Shown here one piece after another: positions 11,177 to 21,734 of a DNA stretch of 64,000 nucleotides (positions within the stretch are counted from its first letter, which is position 1; every line of letters starts with the position of its first letter). The DNA comes from Atrichornis clamosus. Its lineage: Eukaryota; Chordata; Aves; Passeriformes; Menuridae. The position numbers and the translations under genes were made by a program. The stretch covers positions 1 through 64,000 of the forward strand of contig WBMZ01008671.1 in NCBI GenBank assembly GCA_013400975.1. The letters are read 5' to 3'. The notes beneath the pieces are model-generated. The model worked only from the letters and a program-made list of their open reading frames with translations. It made no database searches and was not told where the DNA came from.

Positions 11177-12626
11177 GTAAGGTTTGTGTTTCAATCCTCC
11201 TCCCCAGACCTTTGCTTTTATTCTTGCACTGCCTCGCCTGGGAGGTGCTGCCAGCTTTCCCTCGCCCGTGGAAGGGGAGACGTGTCCCTCTGCTTGGCAT
11301 CCAAATGCTCGTTCCTCCTGAAACCATGGGAGAATGGCAATATCCTGGTGTGTGGGTGGATGCTTTGGCCAGTAGCTTATTGCTCTGCAGTAAGGGGAAA
11401 AGATACGGAGTGTCCCATTTATTCCTGAAGGCTTTCTTACTGCCACCTGTGCGAGGGATGTGCTTGGAGTATCAGAGCTGACTTGGAAGTATGAGATGTA
11501 AGTGGAATGAGGGATCTTTGTGTAGCTGGGCTTCTCTGCTGTGTGCTGCAGCACAAGGATGGTGGTGCAGGGAAGAGGTTTAAACACCAGGGAGGGTGAG
11601 CTGGGAGAAGAAGCAAAGTTGCACATGCTGAGAGCCTCCTGTGTTGGTTGTGCAGTGACAGAAGCCAGGTGTGCTTGGTCATGGCGTGAACATCAGTGAG
11701 GAGTATTTACCAAGCACTGCTGGAGCTGGCTGTCCCTCCTCTGTGTGAGCACCCCCGTGGAAGAGGGTTGGGTAGGCTGGAGGCTTGTGTTTGGCTGCTG
11801 TCACCTGGTGAGGAGCTGCTGTGTCACCATGAGACACCATCAGCTCTGTGAGAGCAGCTCTTGCCCCAGGAGACACGAGACTGAGGCGTCTGAGGGAAGG
11901 GCAGAACAGCATTTCCAGCTGTGCTGTGGCTGATACACGTCCCACCTGGAGAAGGGGCTTCAAGCTGGTGGCTTTTGTGCTCTTTCCGTGATTGATGTCC
12001 TCCAGACTCAGCTCCATGCATGGGGTCCATGAGAAGGAGCCTGGGAGCCCCTTGCAGGATGTGCAGGAGGCTGTGCCAGTCTGAGCAGGGCACACTGCAC
12101 CTCTCATTTTGGGCACAGCTTCCTCCCGTATGGAGCCATTGCTGGAACTGCTTGGCTGTGGGAAGGGGGCTCATGGATCCCCTTCCTGCCACGCCCCTGG
12201 ATGCAGGGATGCTGGGAGCATCTCTCCCAGCGCCTGCACCCGACAAAGGCAGGATGTGGCGTGTGCTGAACAGAGACCCTGCTTCAGAGGAGCTACCGAA
12301 GGTGCCAGACGGAATTGTGGATTTGGTTTATTACAGCTTTGATCTGCTCTGAAATACTCAGCGGCAAATCCTCGCCTGGGCTCCCTCCCAGCGTGGCGGA
12401 CAGCTGCTGGATATTCAGCTGGGAAGCCATCGAGCCTCCTTGAGTGGATCAGGGGCTTTCCCTGGGGAACAGGGTCCCTCCTCTTCACCCCGGGGCTCTG
12501 CTGAAGTGCCAGTGGCTGGTGGGGGCCAGAGGGGGATGCAGGAGTCCTGCAGGGGTGCTACTTTCCTGACATTTTCCATCTGCCTGGTGCCGTGTTCTCT
12601 TTTGTTTCAATTTACGAGGGGTTTTT

Positions 12627-12661
12627 TGTTTTTTATTTTCTTGCTGTTTTTTTTTTTTTTT
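12627..12661 (+). repeat. T-rich tract
   Basis: Long runs of T, low complexity; possibly the decayed poly-A of an inverted retrocopy. Confidence 0.7.
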
Positions 12662-13104
12662 CCCTGGGAATTAAATGTATTTGATCTCCTTCTACAGGGA
12701 GCTTCTTTCCTACACACAAATACCATTTGCTGATGCCCAAGCTGCTTACCCTGTGTTTGGGCTCTCTCCCAGCCTGCAGCAGAGCTAGTAATTATCTCTC
12801 TCCATGTTTGGCTTCCTTTAACTGTGAGTAACAAATTTTCCTTGGCACCAAAGAGGAGCTGCAAGCTATTGTTCTTCCATCCAGGCAAGCATTCCTTTCA
12901 CTGCTACTGATACATGAGTGAAACACTGCTGGTGAGGACCAGGTGCCATTTATTACAATTTCTGGCTGTTGAGTTTTCAGTAGTCACTTTCAACATTAAA
13001 AAAAAATAAATCGTTAATGAGGTGTTTATCCTGAATGAAAATTATCAATCACTTTTCAAACCTGCTAGGGAAGAAGCCAGCTAGTTATTTCCCAGTCGAT
13101 GTAG

Positions 13105-13220
13105 GGATTGTTTTTTGGGGAGTTTGGTTTGGTTTGGGTTTTTGTTTGTTGGTTTGGTGTTTTGTTTTTTGGGTTTGGTTTGGTTTTTTGGTTTTGTTTT
13201 GTTTTGGTGGGCTATTTTTG
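13105..13220 (+). repeat. GT-rich low-complexity tract
   Basis: Interrupted ggttt, ggtttt and gggttt units with strong strand asymmetry (almost no C). Confidence 0.85.
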
Positions 13221-15124
13221 GGTTTTTTAAATGCAGTTTTTAATGGATTTTGAAGGGTTTGGGCAGAAAATTGAATTCCCAGTTTTCCTGTTGTGTTTCC
13301 AGCTGAGGTTTCTGCTTTGCCAGTCTTAGTGGAAAAATACTTGGATGTGAGGTTTTTGCTGGCTCCAGCTCCTGTGAAAATGTGGGTTATGTATCAGTGA
13401 CCGTGGTATGCCTCACGTGGTTCTAACCTGGCCGTCAGAAAGGGCATTTATATGGAAATCTAGGTTAGCCCTGTAAATATATTCAGTATCTGGTTCATTT
13501 TCTGTGGAGACAGAGTAGTCCAGGCTTGCATTTTCAAAGTAATTGGCTTCCTAAAGGTTATAGGGGAGCCTGGAGAGAAGCTGGCTTTCCCACGCCTGAA
13601 AATCCCCCTGTGCATCCCAGAGTACCTGATGCCTTCGAAATTCTGATCTGCAGGATCCAGCAAGGTTAAGGCAAATAAAAGATTTATTTTTTTGAGTGTG
13701 TATAGGTGTGTTATTGTATATAGTATGTGTGTACATAATCATCTACTGGTGTTTATATAAGTGTGGGGCTGAGAGAAATTCCTGAATAAAATGCAATTTA
13801 AGAGTTAAAATTAGGTGTCTTGATGCAACCTGCAGTCCAGGATATTCCTAAATTGCTGGTTTCTGATGAATCTCTGGGAAAGAGCACCCCAGACTTCTCC
13901 AGCTCTTGCACTACTTGTTGAGACATTTATTCGCAGCTGTGTGAGGCTAGATGGATGTCAGTGCCCAAGGGCTGGCAGATAGGCATCCCATACAAAGCAT
14001 TGGCTTTAAAAGGGAGAAAACTCCCCCTGGAAACCTTCTGGTCTTTCCAGTTCCCTGGGCAGGAAGATGGTCTGTTCGTGGGGGAATCTCCTGAGACACA
14101 TTTTGTCAACTCGTGGTGTGCTGAGACAATCCTGGTCTCACAACTGCACTCAGCTCATCTGTAATTCTTGTTTCCTGCTGGGAACACTCCCGTTTGCTGC
14201 ATGGCATGGCCATGGTCCTCTAAACCCCCAGAAGGTTTGCTGGGCCTCACCCCCTGTGAGCCTCTGGGCTGAAGACCAGGTACTCAAGATACTATCTGAG
14301 CACCTTACTGTCTCTATAAATGAGGAAGGTTTAGATAATGGAATAATTTTAAACCCTTTTATGTTTGGATTTTTTTCTTTCCCCTAAAAAGAGCCAGTGG
14401 GAAGTTTTTATATAATACTTTATTTGCATTCCCCTTGTGAGGCTGTGGCGAGTAGGAAGCTCTTTGATATATTTCTGAGAGCAATTCATTAAGTAAAAGA
14501 CTTCTGGTATGGTGCATATTTAGGGAGCCAGCGGAGCCCTTGGTACATGAAAGGCCTGGCAGCAGCCCCGTCCCAGGCTCCCCTTATGTAAAGGGCACTA
14601 ACTAAAACCAGAACAAACTCTGCAGGTTTGTGCCATTTCTCCAGGCGGTGGGAGAGGGAGAGCTGAAAATCCTCCTTCCTGGCCAAGTCCCTGCCTTCCC
14701 CCATGGTGACTGGCTGTCACCCATCATCACCAAGCAAAAACCCGTGTTGTTGGCAGTAAGCAGGGCTTGCTTTTATTCTTCTGCTGGTTTGCCTGTGTGT
14801 CCGTGTCCCACCAGCTGCAGCAGGAGCTTGGCACCTTTGGATTTGGGACCTCGGAGGCTCCTCCAGCTGATGGCCATGTTGCCAATCTACTGAGCAGTGA
14901 AGGAGCAGGCAGGGTGTGTGGTTCACATCTGGATTGTCCTACACCTTGCTTGTAGCACCCTTCTGCTGTCTTCCCTGAGGAGCTGGTGGTGGGGGAGATG
15001 ACTGGGTTTGCCTTCCTGTTAAACCAGCAGAAGGAGCAGCACGGTGGTGGCTGGATGGGGGGTGGGTTTTCACTCTTGGGCCTTGGCTGCACATGATCAC
15101 CTGGCCGGAGTAAAGAGTGTCCCA

Positions 15125-15410
15125 CGCTCTGCTCACAAGACTTGGGACGAGGGATGGAGGGACAGGACAGGGGGGAATGGCTTCCCAGTGCCAGAGGGCA
15201 GGGTTAGATGGGATATTGGGAAGGAATTCCTGTCTGTGAGTATGGTGAGGCCCTGGCACAGGTTTCCCAGAGCAGCTGTGGCTGCCCCAGCCCTGGAAGT
15301 GTCCAAGGCCAGGTTGGAGGGGGCTTGGAGCCACCTGGGATAGTGGAAGGTGTCCCTGCCCATGGCAGGGGTGGAACTGGATGGGCTTTAAGGTGCTGTC
15401 ACTCCATGCC
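15125..15410 (+). mobile_element. CR1 3' portion
   Basis: CR1 landmarks gatgggatattgggaaggaa, then tgaggccctggcacaggttt and tagtggaaggtgtccctgcc. Confidence 0.9.
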
Positions 15411-16017
15411 CTTGGCTGGAAAAGCTGCTGTGTTGCCAAAGCAAAGGCAATATGAGGTGTGGGGGATGTGTGAAGGTTGTCTCTTGGGAAACAGATTTCA
15501 GTGCACAGTGGAACTTTGTCTTAATGGAGGGTGGAAAAACCAAATAATCAGTGCAGGCTTCTTTTGCAATTCCAGAGAGGGTTTTTTTTGTTTTTTTTTT
15601 TGCAGGCGTCAGTGCTGCTTGACTTCCTGGGATCAAACACCAGGAGATCCTCTCTGGTGGATGCTGCAGGGGCAGGTGGGAAGGGGTCATGGTCTCACAT
15701 AGGGGCCATGTCACTGTGTCCAGAGTTGGACTGAGGCTCCTGGGACAAGTACTTCTGTCATATAAACTTCTGAAGTTAGCAGTGAAGTTATTTGATCTTG
15801 GTAGCTTAAGTCCAGTGACGTCATCAGGCAGCATGTAATGCCCCAAATCCTTGGCTAACCGGATCAGTGCTGGAGAGAGAGTGCACTGGCAGGATCCCTT
15901 GATAAAAGATGTATTTCATTTTTCCTGTACTGGTGGACAGCCTTTGTCTCACTTGAGTTTCCCATCCTTGGGTCAAGGTCTAAAGCAAAACAGGAGGGAT
16001 GATCCTGGGAGCAATTT

Positions 16018-16480
16018 TACAGAATTGCAGAACATTAAGGGGTTGGAATTGGCCTTAAAGATCACCCCCCTGACATGGGCAGGGTCACTTCTCACTAGAA
16101 CAGGTTGCTCAAGGCTTTATCCAACCTGCCTTTGAAGACTGCTGAGGTTGGGGTGTGCATAACCTCCCTGGCCAACCTGGGCCAGTGAAAAAAAAAAATT
16201 TCCTCCTAGTATCCAGGCTAAATTTCCCCTCTTTCAGTGTGTACCCATTACTCCTTATTCTACCACTACAGTTCTTGATGCAGAGTCCTTCTCCAGCTTC
16301 CCTGTAGGCCCCTTGGGATATTGGAAGGTGCTGTGAGGTCTCCACACAAGCTTCTCTTCTCCAGGCTGAACAGCCCCAACTTTCTCAGCCTATCTCCACA
16401 GGGCAGGTGCTCCAGTCCTCTTGTGAACTTTGTGGCTTCCTCTGGACTTGCTGGGACAGTTCCACGTTTGGGGTTCTCCA
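16018..16480 (-). mobile_element. CR1 fragment, diverged
   Basis: Reverse-strand CR1 landmarks: agaattgcagaacattaagg, tatccaacctgcctttgaag, then cttctcttctccaggctgaa and a gctccagtcctcttgtg stretch. Divergence is higher than in neighbouring copies, so it is probably an older subfamily. Confidence 0.88.
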
Positions 16481-18032
16481 TCTCATTGATCTGCTCACGT
16501 CACAGCCCAGGGCCGGTTTGTGCACTGAATTTGGCTGAGGTTGGCCACCATGCTGGGACAGGCGGGTGCTGGCAGAAGCTGCAGTCACTGTTGTCTTGTT
16601 TCCAAAAGGAAAAGAGAAAGCAAAAGACAGGCACTGGCTTTGCCAGCAATTACATGTTGGTGTGTCCCTGCCTGGTGGAGGAAGAAATCAGAACTTCAAG
16701 GGTGACCTGCCTGTGATCAGAGAGCAGCTCTAAGAAAACCAGTCACTTAATGGTTTTCTGCCTGTAATTGCTGGGTGACACTCCTTCTGTTCAATTATGG
16801 TTGGAGAGGACTGCTGAGAAAGAAATCAACTCCTTTAGCTAATAAACAGGTTTCACCTTCTCTGGGACTTCTGTTTGGGATTGGCCTCACGAAGCAGCAG
16901 TGCCTCTTGTGAAGCAGACACCAGCTCTGGTGTCAGGAGCTCCGGGAGTGAGATGCTCCGCTGCTTTGCTGCCTGCTCTGGAGAAGTGTTGCTGCTTACT
17001 GAGGATGGAGGAAGGTGTCTTCTGGGCCTGGTGTCACCAGTGACTCACAAGAGGACATCTTGCCACCCTCAGTTTCCATTTGGAAGAGCTCAGAGTGATT
17101 TTTTGTGTCCCTTCTGCAGGTTGGAGAGTGCTGGGGAAGGTGAACATAGACCTGGCGAGGGACAGAACAGAGCCAAAGTGGTTGGGTTTCTGCATGATAT
17201 TTTTATAAGGGTTTCTGATGTTCTTACAGCTTTATGCAGTACTTGGAGAAGAAAGAAGCTAGGAAGTTTTCCCTACTGAAATATTTAGAGGTAATCTTAT
17301 GGTTGGTTTGTTGTTTGGGTTTTTTTAAAAGGTGCATTTTAAATTATTAAAATAATTTAGTCTTTGGTTTTCCATAGAAAAATTGGAGTGGTTGTTCTTG
17401 AGTGGGGCTAGGGAGATGCTTGGACTGCAGTGTGAAAATTCTGCATGAAGGGAAGATTTGGCAGTAGCACAAATTGGGTGTGTGGAAACCTCCACTGCAG
17501 CAAAACCTCAAAAAGGACCCTTTACATGATATCTGTTTTCTGTTCTGACCAGGATTAAGATCAAAGCTGAGGAGTCATTTGAAGGACGCCCCACAACTTG
17601 ATCTAGGGAGCTCCTTGTAGGTGCAGTGGTGGAACCATTGCTATCCTGGGGGATATCTCAGAGCCTTTTGGGTCCTGAGAAGTCCTCCAGCTTTCTGCTG
17701 TTTTTCCTCTGGCCCACCTTGGGCTGTGAATGCTGTACATTGAATATTGAAATTTTTACATCAAATTGAACATGAATCCCATCCAGAATCCACGGATGTC
17801 TTCAGGACACTGAAAACTTGTGCTGTTGCCAGGGTTGATCTGCACCTCTACCAGCACAGCCCACTTCATCCATACTTAACATCACTGAGAGCAACCACGT
17901 AGGTGATCACTGTGTTTCCATTTATGGCTTCTGCACTGGGGAAACTTATCTTCTTTTTCTGCAAATAGGATTTTCTAACTTGCTCTGAACCAGCAGAAAG
18001 TATTAACTCTTGGGCTGGCAAAGGCAGCGGGA

Positions 18033-18138
18033 TTAATTAGCTCATGCCTCAAAGAGCTTGCTGCGAAGGTGAAAATTGCAGTGTAAGTGAAACATATGAT
18101 TATTGCTAATTAAAATGCAAATGTGAGATTTGACAGCT
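18033..18138 (+). promoter_or_regulatory. Candidate enhancer: homeodomain, E-box, octamer and MEIS-type motifs
   Basis: Within 106 bases: TTAATTAG (18,033-18,040), E-box CATATG (18,093-18,098), GCTAATTAAA directly abutting a consensus octamer ATGCAAAT (18,105-18,122), and TGACAGCT (18,131-18,138). Dense co-occurrence of POU, homeodomain, bHLH and MEIS/TGIF-type sites is typical of conserved developmental enhancers. Conservation could not be tested here. Confidence 0.4.
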
Positions 18139-20851
18139 AGCTTCCAAAGGAGGGCTGCTGGCAGTGGTAATGTGCATGAGCCTCGCTGTTCCTGAAAAGG
18201 TGCAGAGCTTGGCCAGAAGGACTGGCATGGATTAGAGCAGCTGCTGGGAATCACTCTCTGGAGGGGATGGCATTTTCCTTCCCAGTCCCAAAGTGTGGCT
18301 CAGAGGTCCTGTCTCCTGCTGGTGAGTGTAGACCACAAGTGGTAGGTGGAGGAGCCCAAATAAGAGCTGGGAGCAAGAGTTCAGGGAATGTTAGGGGAGA
18401 GTCTGGGAGAGTCTTGGTCTTTTGAGGGCATGGCAGAGTAACAGGGCCAGACGATGGGGGATTGGGTCAGCAGAAGACAAGGGATGGAGAGCTTAGTGCC
18501 ATTACAGCTGTTTCTTCAGTGTTTGTCAGGTTTGGCAGACACTTCTGTTCCTCCAACACCCTGGGGCTGTTCAGCAGGAGCCCTGTGTGGGAGACACGCA
18601 GGTGGTGGTGCTGCAGGACGGGGAAGAGCCGTGCCACGTCTCACCAGTGCTGAGCCGTGGCTTTCTGCTGGACTCCAGCTGCCTTTATGAGCTTGGGAAT
18701 GGGGTTTTATGAGCCTTACAGTGATGCTGCTGAAGGGTTTTTGTTGCTTGGTTGGTTTTTTAAGGAGCAATCTTTACCTGCACGCTCTCACCCACTCCTT
18801 GAGCATCACCCCTGAGATTGGTGTGAGCCTCCCTGCTCCCACAGAAAGGGGGTCTGCAGAGAGAGTTCATTTTAACATGAAATGGCTTTATTAGAAGACA
18901 CAAAGCCACCAGAAATGTCTGGGAGAGTTTCTGGGGGACGTATGTATACAGAGATTCTGGAGATTTGAACCCCTGTCAGTAAGGTAAAAATTGTTCATCT
19001 ACGGCAATTATTTAGAAATTTTGGGGAAAATACTGAGCTTGGCAGTGTTGGTGAGTCTGAACATGAATATATTGACGTCATATTCATTTAGATTGTTTCA
19101 GCTTCAACAAAAGATTCAACAGTTTTTAGTTTATCTGTCTTATTTTAAAAATAATTCGGGTTTCAATATTAATATTAGTGCTTGATAAAGATAAGGAATA
19201 GGGCAAAACCCCCAGGCCATGAGTTAGAGCCAGGAGACAAGCTGAGTTGGTAAAAGGGTGCCTGTGATTGTGATCTAACTGGTTTGTGCTGCATCCAGTG
19301 GCCTTTCATGACGGACATGGATATGTGGTGGTGCCAATATCCTCGTTTCTCACTCGGATTTTACTGTGGCCAGCTGCAATTTCTGGAATTTGCAACACCT
19401 TGGATTGTTTGCAGAAAACCACCTCTAAAAGTTGGGTCAACTGAATATGACTGAATAGTGTTTATTTTCGGTGTGTCTTTTAAAGCAAAGGCTGCGTGTG
19501 CTGACCTGGTCCCACCATAGTATTTGGCACAGAAATTTTGTGTATGTGGATGAGCAAGAATTTCAGTGTGTAGGATACAATTAATCCTGCAAGCATCTAG
19601 CAGTGAAGGTGCCTTTCTCCCTTCTCAGTTGGTGCACGTCTTCCCCATGTCAAATGAGGTATTTCTCACTTCTCAGGTTGGCTCTTCCCCAAGGCTTCCT
19701 GAAGTGGCAGCCTGACATCAGTCAAGGGGGTTTTTCCCTCTGTGCCAACAGAACAACTCCCTTAACTTTGTGCTATTTGGTATTTCTCAGCCACTGGGAG
19801 ATTAAGGTCAGGGTGTGGTGAGAAGGGAAGAAGGTGCTTTTACTGTCAGTGGGGGAATAACCTTTCAGATTTCATTTTATATGCAGCTTGAAAACCAGGT
19901 GATCTCCTCTTTTGAAGTCAATACCACAGTATATTTGAGCTTGCTTTAAACTTGCTGGGTTTGAGGATGGAGAATGTCCAGCTGGAGCAATGCAGAAACC
20001 AGCACTGGTGTGTTTTGCTTCCAATCCCTCGTGTTGGGTAAATAGTTAGATGTTTCATGTGCATCAAGGCCCCTGCTGGACCACCGGGTAGCATCACCAT
20101 GGGTGGTTTGGGTTCTGCTGTGCAGTTGTCTTCCTGCCCCATTCCAGTCAGGTGGCAGTGGTGGAGCTGGGGCCTGGTCAGGGCCCTCAAATTAGTGGCC
20201 TGGACCTGGCTGTTGCATTCAAATGGAGTTTGAGTGCTGAATCCTTTTTGATTTTGAAGGCCACGGTGGCCCTGCCCTTGCCTTAGCCCATGGCAGTGTC
20301 TGCAGGACCTCATGCAGACCCATGGGCATGTCTGAGACATGGGAAACCCTCTTGTTGCTCTCACACCAGTCCTAAAACATAAGCTGTCCTTTGTATTTCC
20401 CAGATTTTCAGAGTACTTGAAAGAGTTGAATATTCTGCACTTCATGATATCATGGGGTTTTAATCATTTTAGGTCACTTCAAAAGTCTCCCAGGCCTCTG
20501 AGCAAAGCTTTTGGAGCAATTACCTTGACAATATCCACCTTACTCCCCAAGCACCTTGTGGGGTGTTTGGATAGGGCTGGTCAGGTGAGTTATTCTGGTT
20601 TTCAGATGAGTCATTATACCCTAAAGGCTGAACAAGAAACCTGCAGCTTGCTTGACAGCACAACAAGTAAGAGAATAAAGGAGAACATTAGGCACAGCTC
20701 CTTAAGAGACAAAAATAGTTATTTGTGTAATGTGGCTCCTGGTGAACTACAAGAGTTCTCAACTGTGTGAGTAACTGGACTCCAACAGTGGGCTGAGCAG
20801 CGGGAAAAAACTGACTGAGAAGTTGGTTTGGGCCCGGGAGGGGAATTAAGG

Positions 20852-20990
20852 AAATGGAATGGAATGGAATGGGATGGAATGGAATGGAATGGGATGGAAT
20901 GGAATGGAATGGGATGGAATGGAATGGAATGGGATGGAATGGAATGGAATGGGATGGAATGGAATGGAATGGCATGGAATGGAATGGAAT
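20852..20990 (+). repeat. GGAAT pentamer array with 20-bp higher-order unit
   Basis: About 139 bases of ggaat units in which every fourth pentamer is gggat (ggcat in the last repeat). It reads open in more than one frame only because it is repetitive. Confidence 0.95.
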
Positions 20991-20991
20991 T

Positions 20992-21130
20992 GGCCCTGAG
21001 ATTAGCTCAGTTGGTCAGAGCATGGTGCTGAAAACACCAAGGTCATGGGTTTGATCCCTATATGGGCCATTCACTTAAGAGCTGGACTCAGTGATCCTTG
21101 AGGGTCCCTTCCAACTCAGAACATTTTGTG
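20992..21130 (+). mobile_element. tRNA-Ile-derived SINE with CR1-like tail (TguSINE1 type)
   Basis: The head resembles tRNA-Ile: acceptor-type pairing GGCCC/GGGCC, A box TAGCTCAGTTGG (21,003-21,014), B box GGTTTGATCCC (21,048-21,058; canonical C lost as expected from CpG decay) and a ggtgctg...caaggtc anticodon arm. The tail (gagctggactcagtgatcct, gggtcccttccaactcagaa) is CR1-like. TguSINE1, known from passerines, has this composition and is thought to move by CR1 machinery. It is not an intact tRNA gene: the anticodon loop is altered and the 3' end runs into the tail. Confidence 0.85.
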
Positions 21131-21139
21131 AAACATCTG

Positions 21140-21270
21140 GGATAAAATAGAACAGAACAGAACAGTATTCAGCTGGAAGTGACCTACAACAATCATCCAT
21201 TCCAACTGCCTGCTCCATTCAGGGCTGACCTAAAGTTAAAACATGTTATTAAGGACATTGTCCAGATCCC
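21140..21270 (-). mobile_element. CR1-like 3' fragment, diverged
   Basis: Reads agaacagaacagaacagtat, then cagctggaagtgacctacaa and ttcagggctgacc, then ttattaaggacattgtcca: reverse-strand landmarks of an older CR1 subfamily. It lies tail to tail with the SINE. Confidence 0.75.
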
Positions 21271-21611
21271 CTTAGAGTATGTGGGGTTGCTAAATATGCA
21301 TAATTAATCCTCATGAAAATAGAGAAGGTAAGTATTATTTTCCCCATGTGTACACCAGAGCACTGGAGCCAAATCTTATCTTCATCAGAGCCTCCCGCAG
21401 TGTCACCCCTTTGCAATGTGTAAATAGAACACGTTAAAGGACTCTTGAGAAAGCCCCACGTGGAATCAGGATGTTGGGCATGGGCCTGGTTTTGTAGGTG
21501 CTGGCACATGTGGTCTGGAAGCTGGAGCTCTCCTGTCTCTCCAGGTCGGTAGTTCTGGAGTGTGTGGGACGGAGCTGCCCTTGACTAAAGCACCCTGTTT
21601 GTTGTTTTCAG

Positions 21612-21734
21612 GAAGAGTGGGATCACAGCAGCAGTGGGAGCACAGGATCCCGGCCGGGGTCGGGCTCCAGGCAGGGCTCTGGATCCAGGTCTGGCAGCCA
21701 CGGGAGAAGCAGCCAGTTCAGGCAATCGACCAAG
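21612..21734 (+). CDS. CTIF: Candidate CTIF cassette exon, Ser/Gly/Arg-rich
   Basis: An open 123-nt segment (41 codons, phase 0 on both sides) lies between a strong acceptor (gttgttttcag) and a weak donor (aag|gtattc, no G at +5). Read in the CTIF frame it starts EEWDHSSSGSTGSRPG and continues through GSGSRQGSGSRSGSHGRSS to QFRQSTK. This is a disordered stretch of repeated G-S-R units, similar in character to RS-like linkers. It is GC-rich in an AT-rich neighbourhood and sits exactly where a spliced insert between exons 2 and 3 would go. I do not recall it in the common human isoform, so it may be an alternative or lineage-restricted exon. Chance openness of a GC-rich 123-nt stretch is the alternative. 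Confidence 0.65.

Larger units (their letters stand above)
11177..21611 (+). other. CTIF intron 2, first part
   Basis: About 10.4 kb from donor gtaagg to the acceptor of the candidate cassette exon. It contains CR1 fragments at 15,125-15,410, 16,018-16,480 and 21,140-21,270, T- and GT-rich low-complexity tracts near 12,627 and 13,105, a transcription-factor motif cluster at 18,033-18,138, a GGAAT array and a tRNA-derived SINE. I see no other coding exon. Confidence 0.8.

Noticed and set aside
11078..11626. 182-codon open frame on the - strand
   Set aside because: It overlaps CTIF exon 2 in antisense and has no similarity I recognise; chance openness is the simplest reading.
20828..21054. Trp/Asn/Gly/Met repeat proteins in two frames
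   Set aside because: Direct translation of the GGAAT array and the SINE head; no gene context.
20992..21068. Functional tRNA-Ile gene
   Set aside because: The anticodon loop is altered, the B box has lost its canonical C, and the sequence continues into a CR1-like tail, so it is a SINE head.
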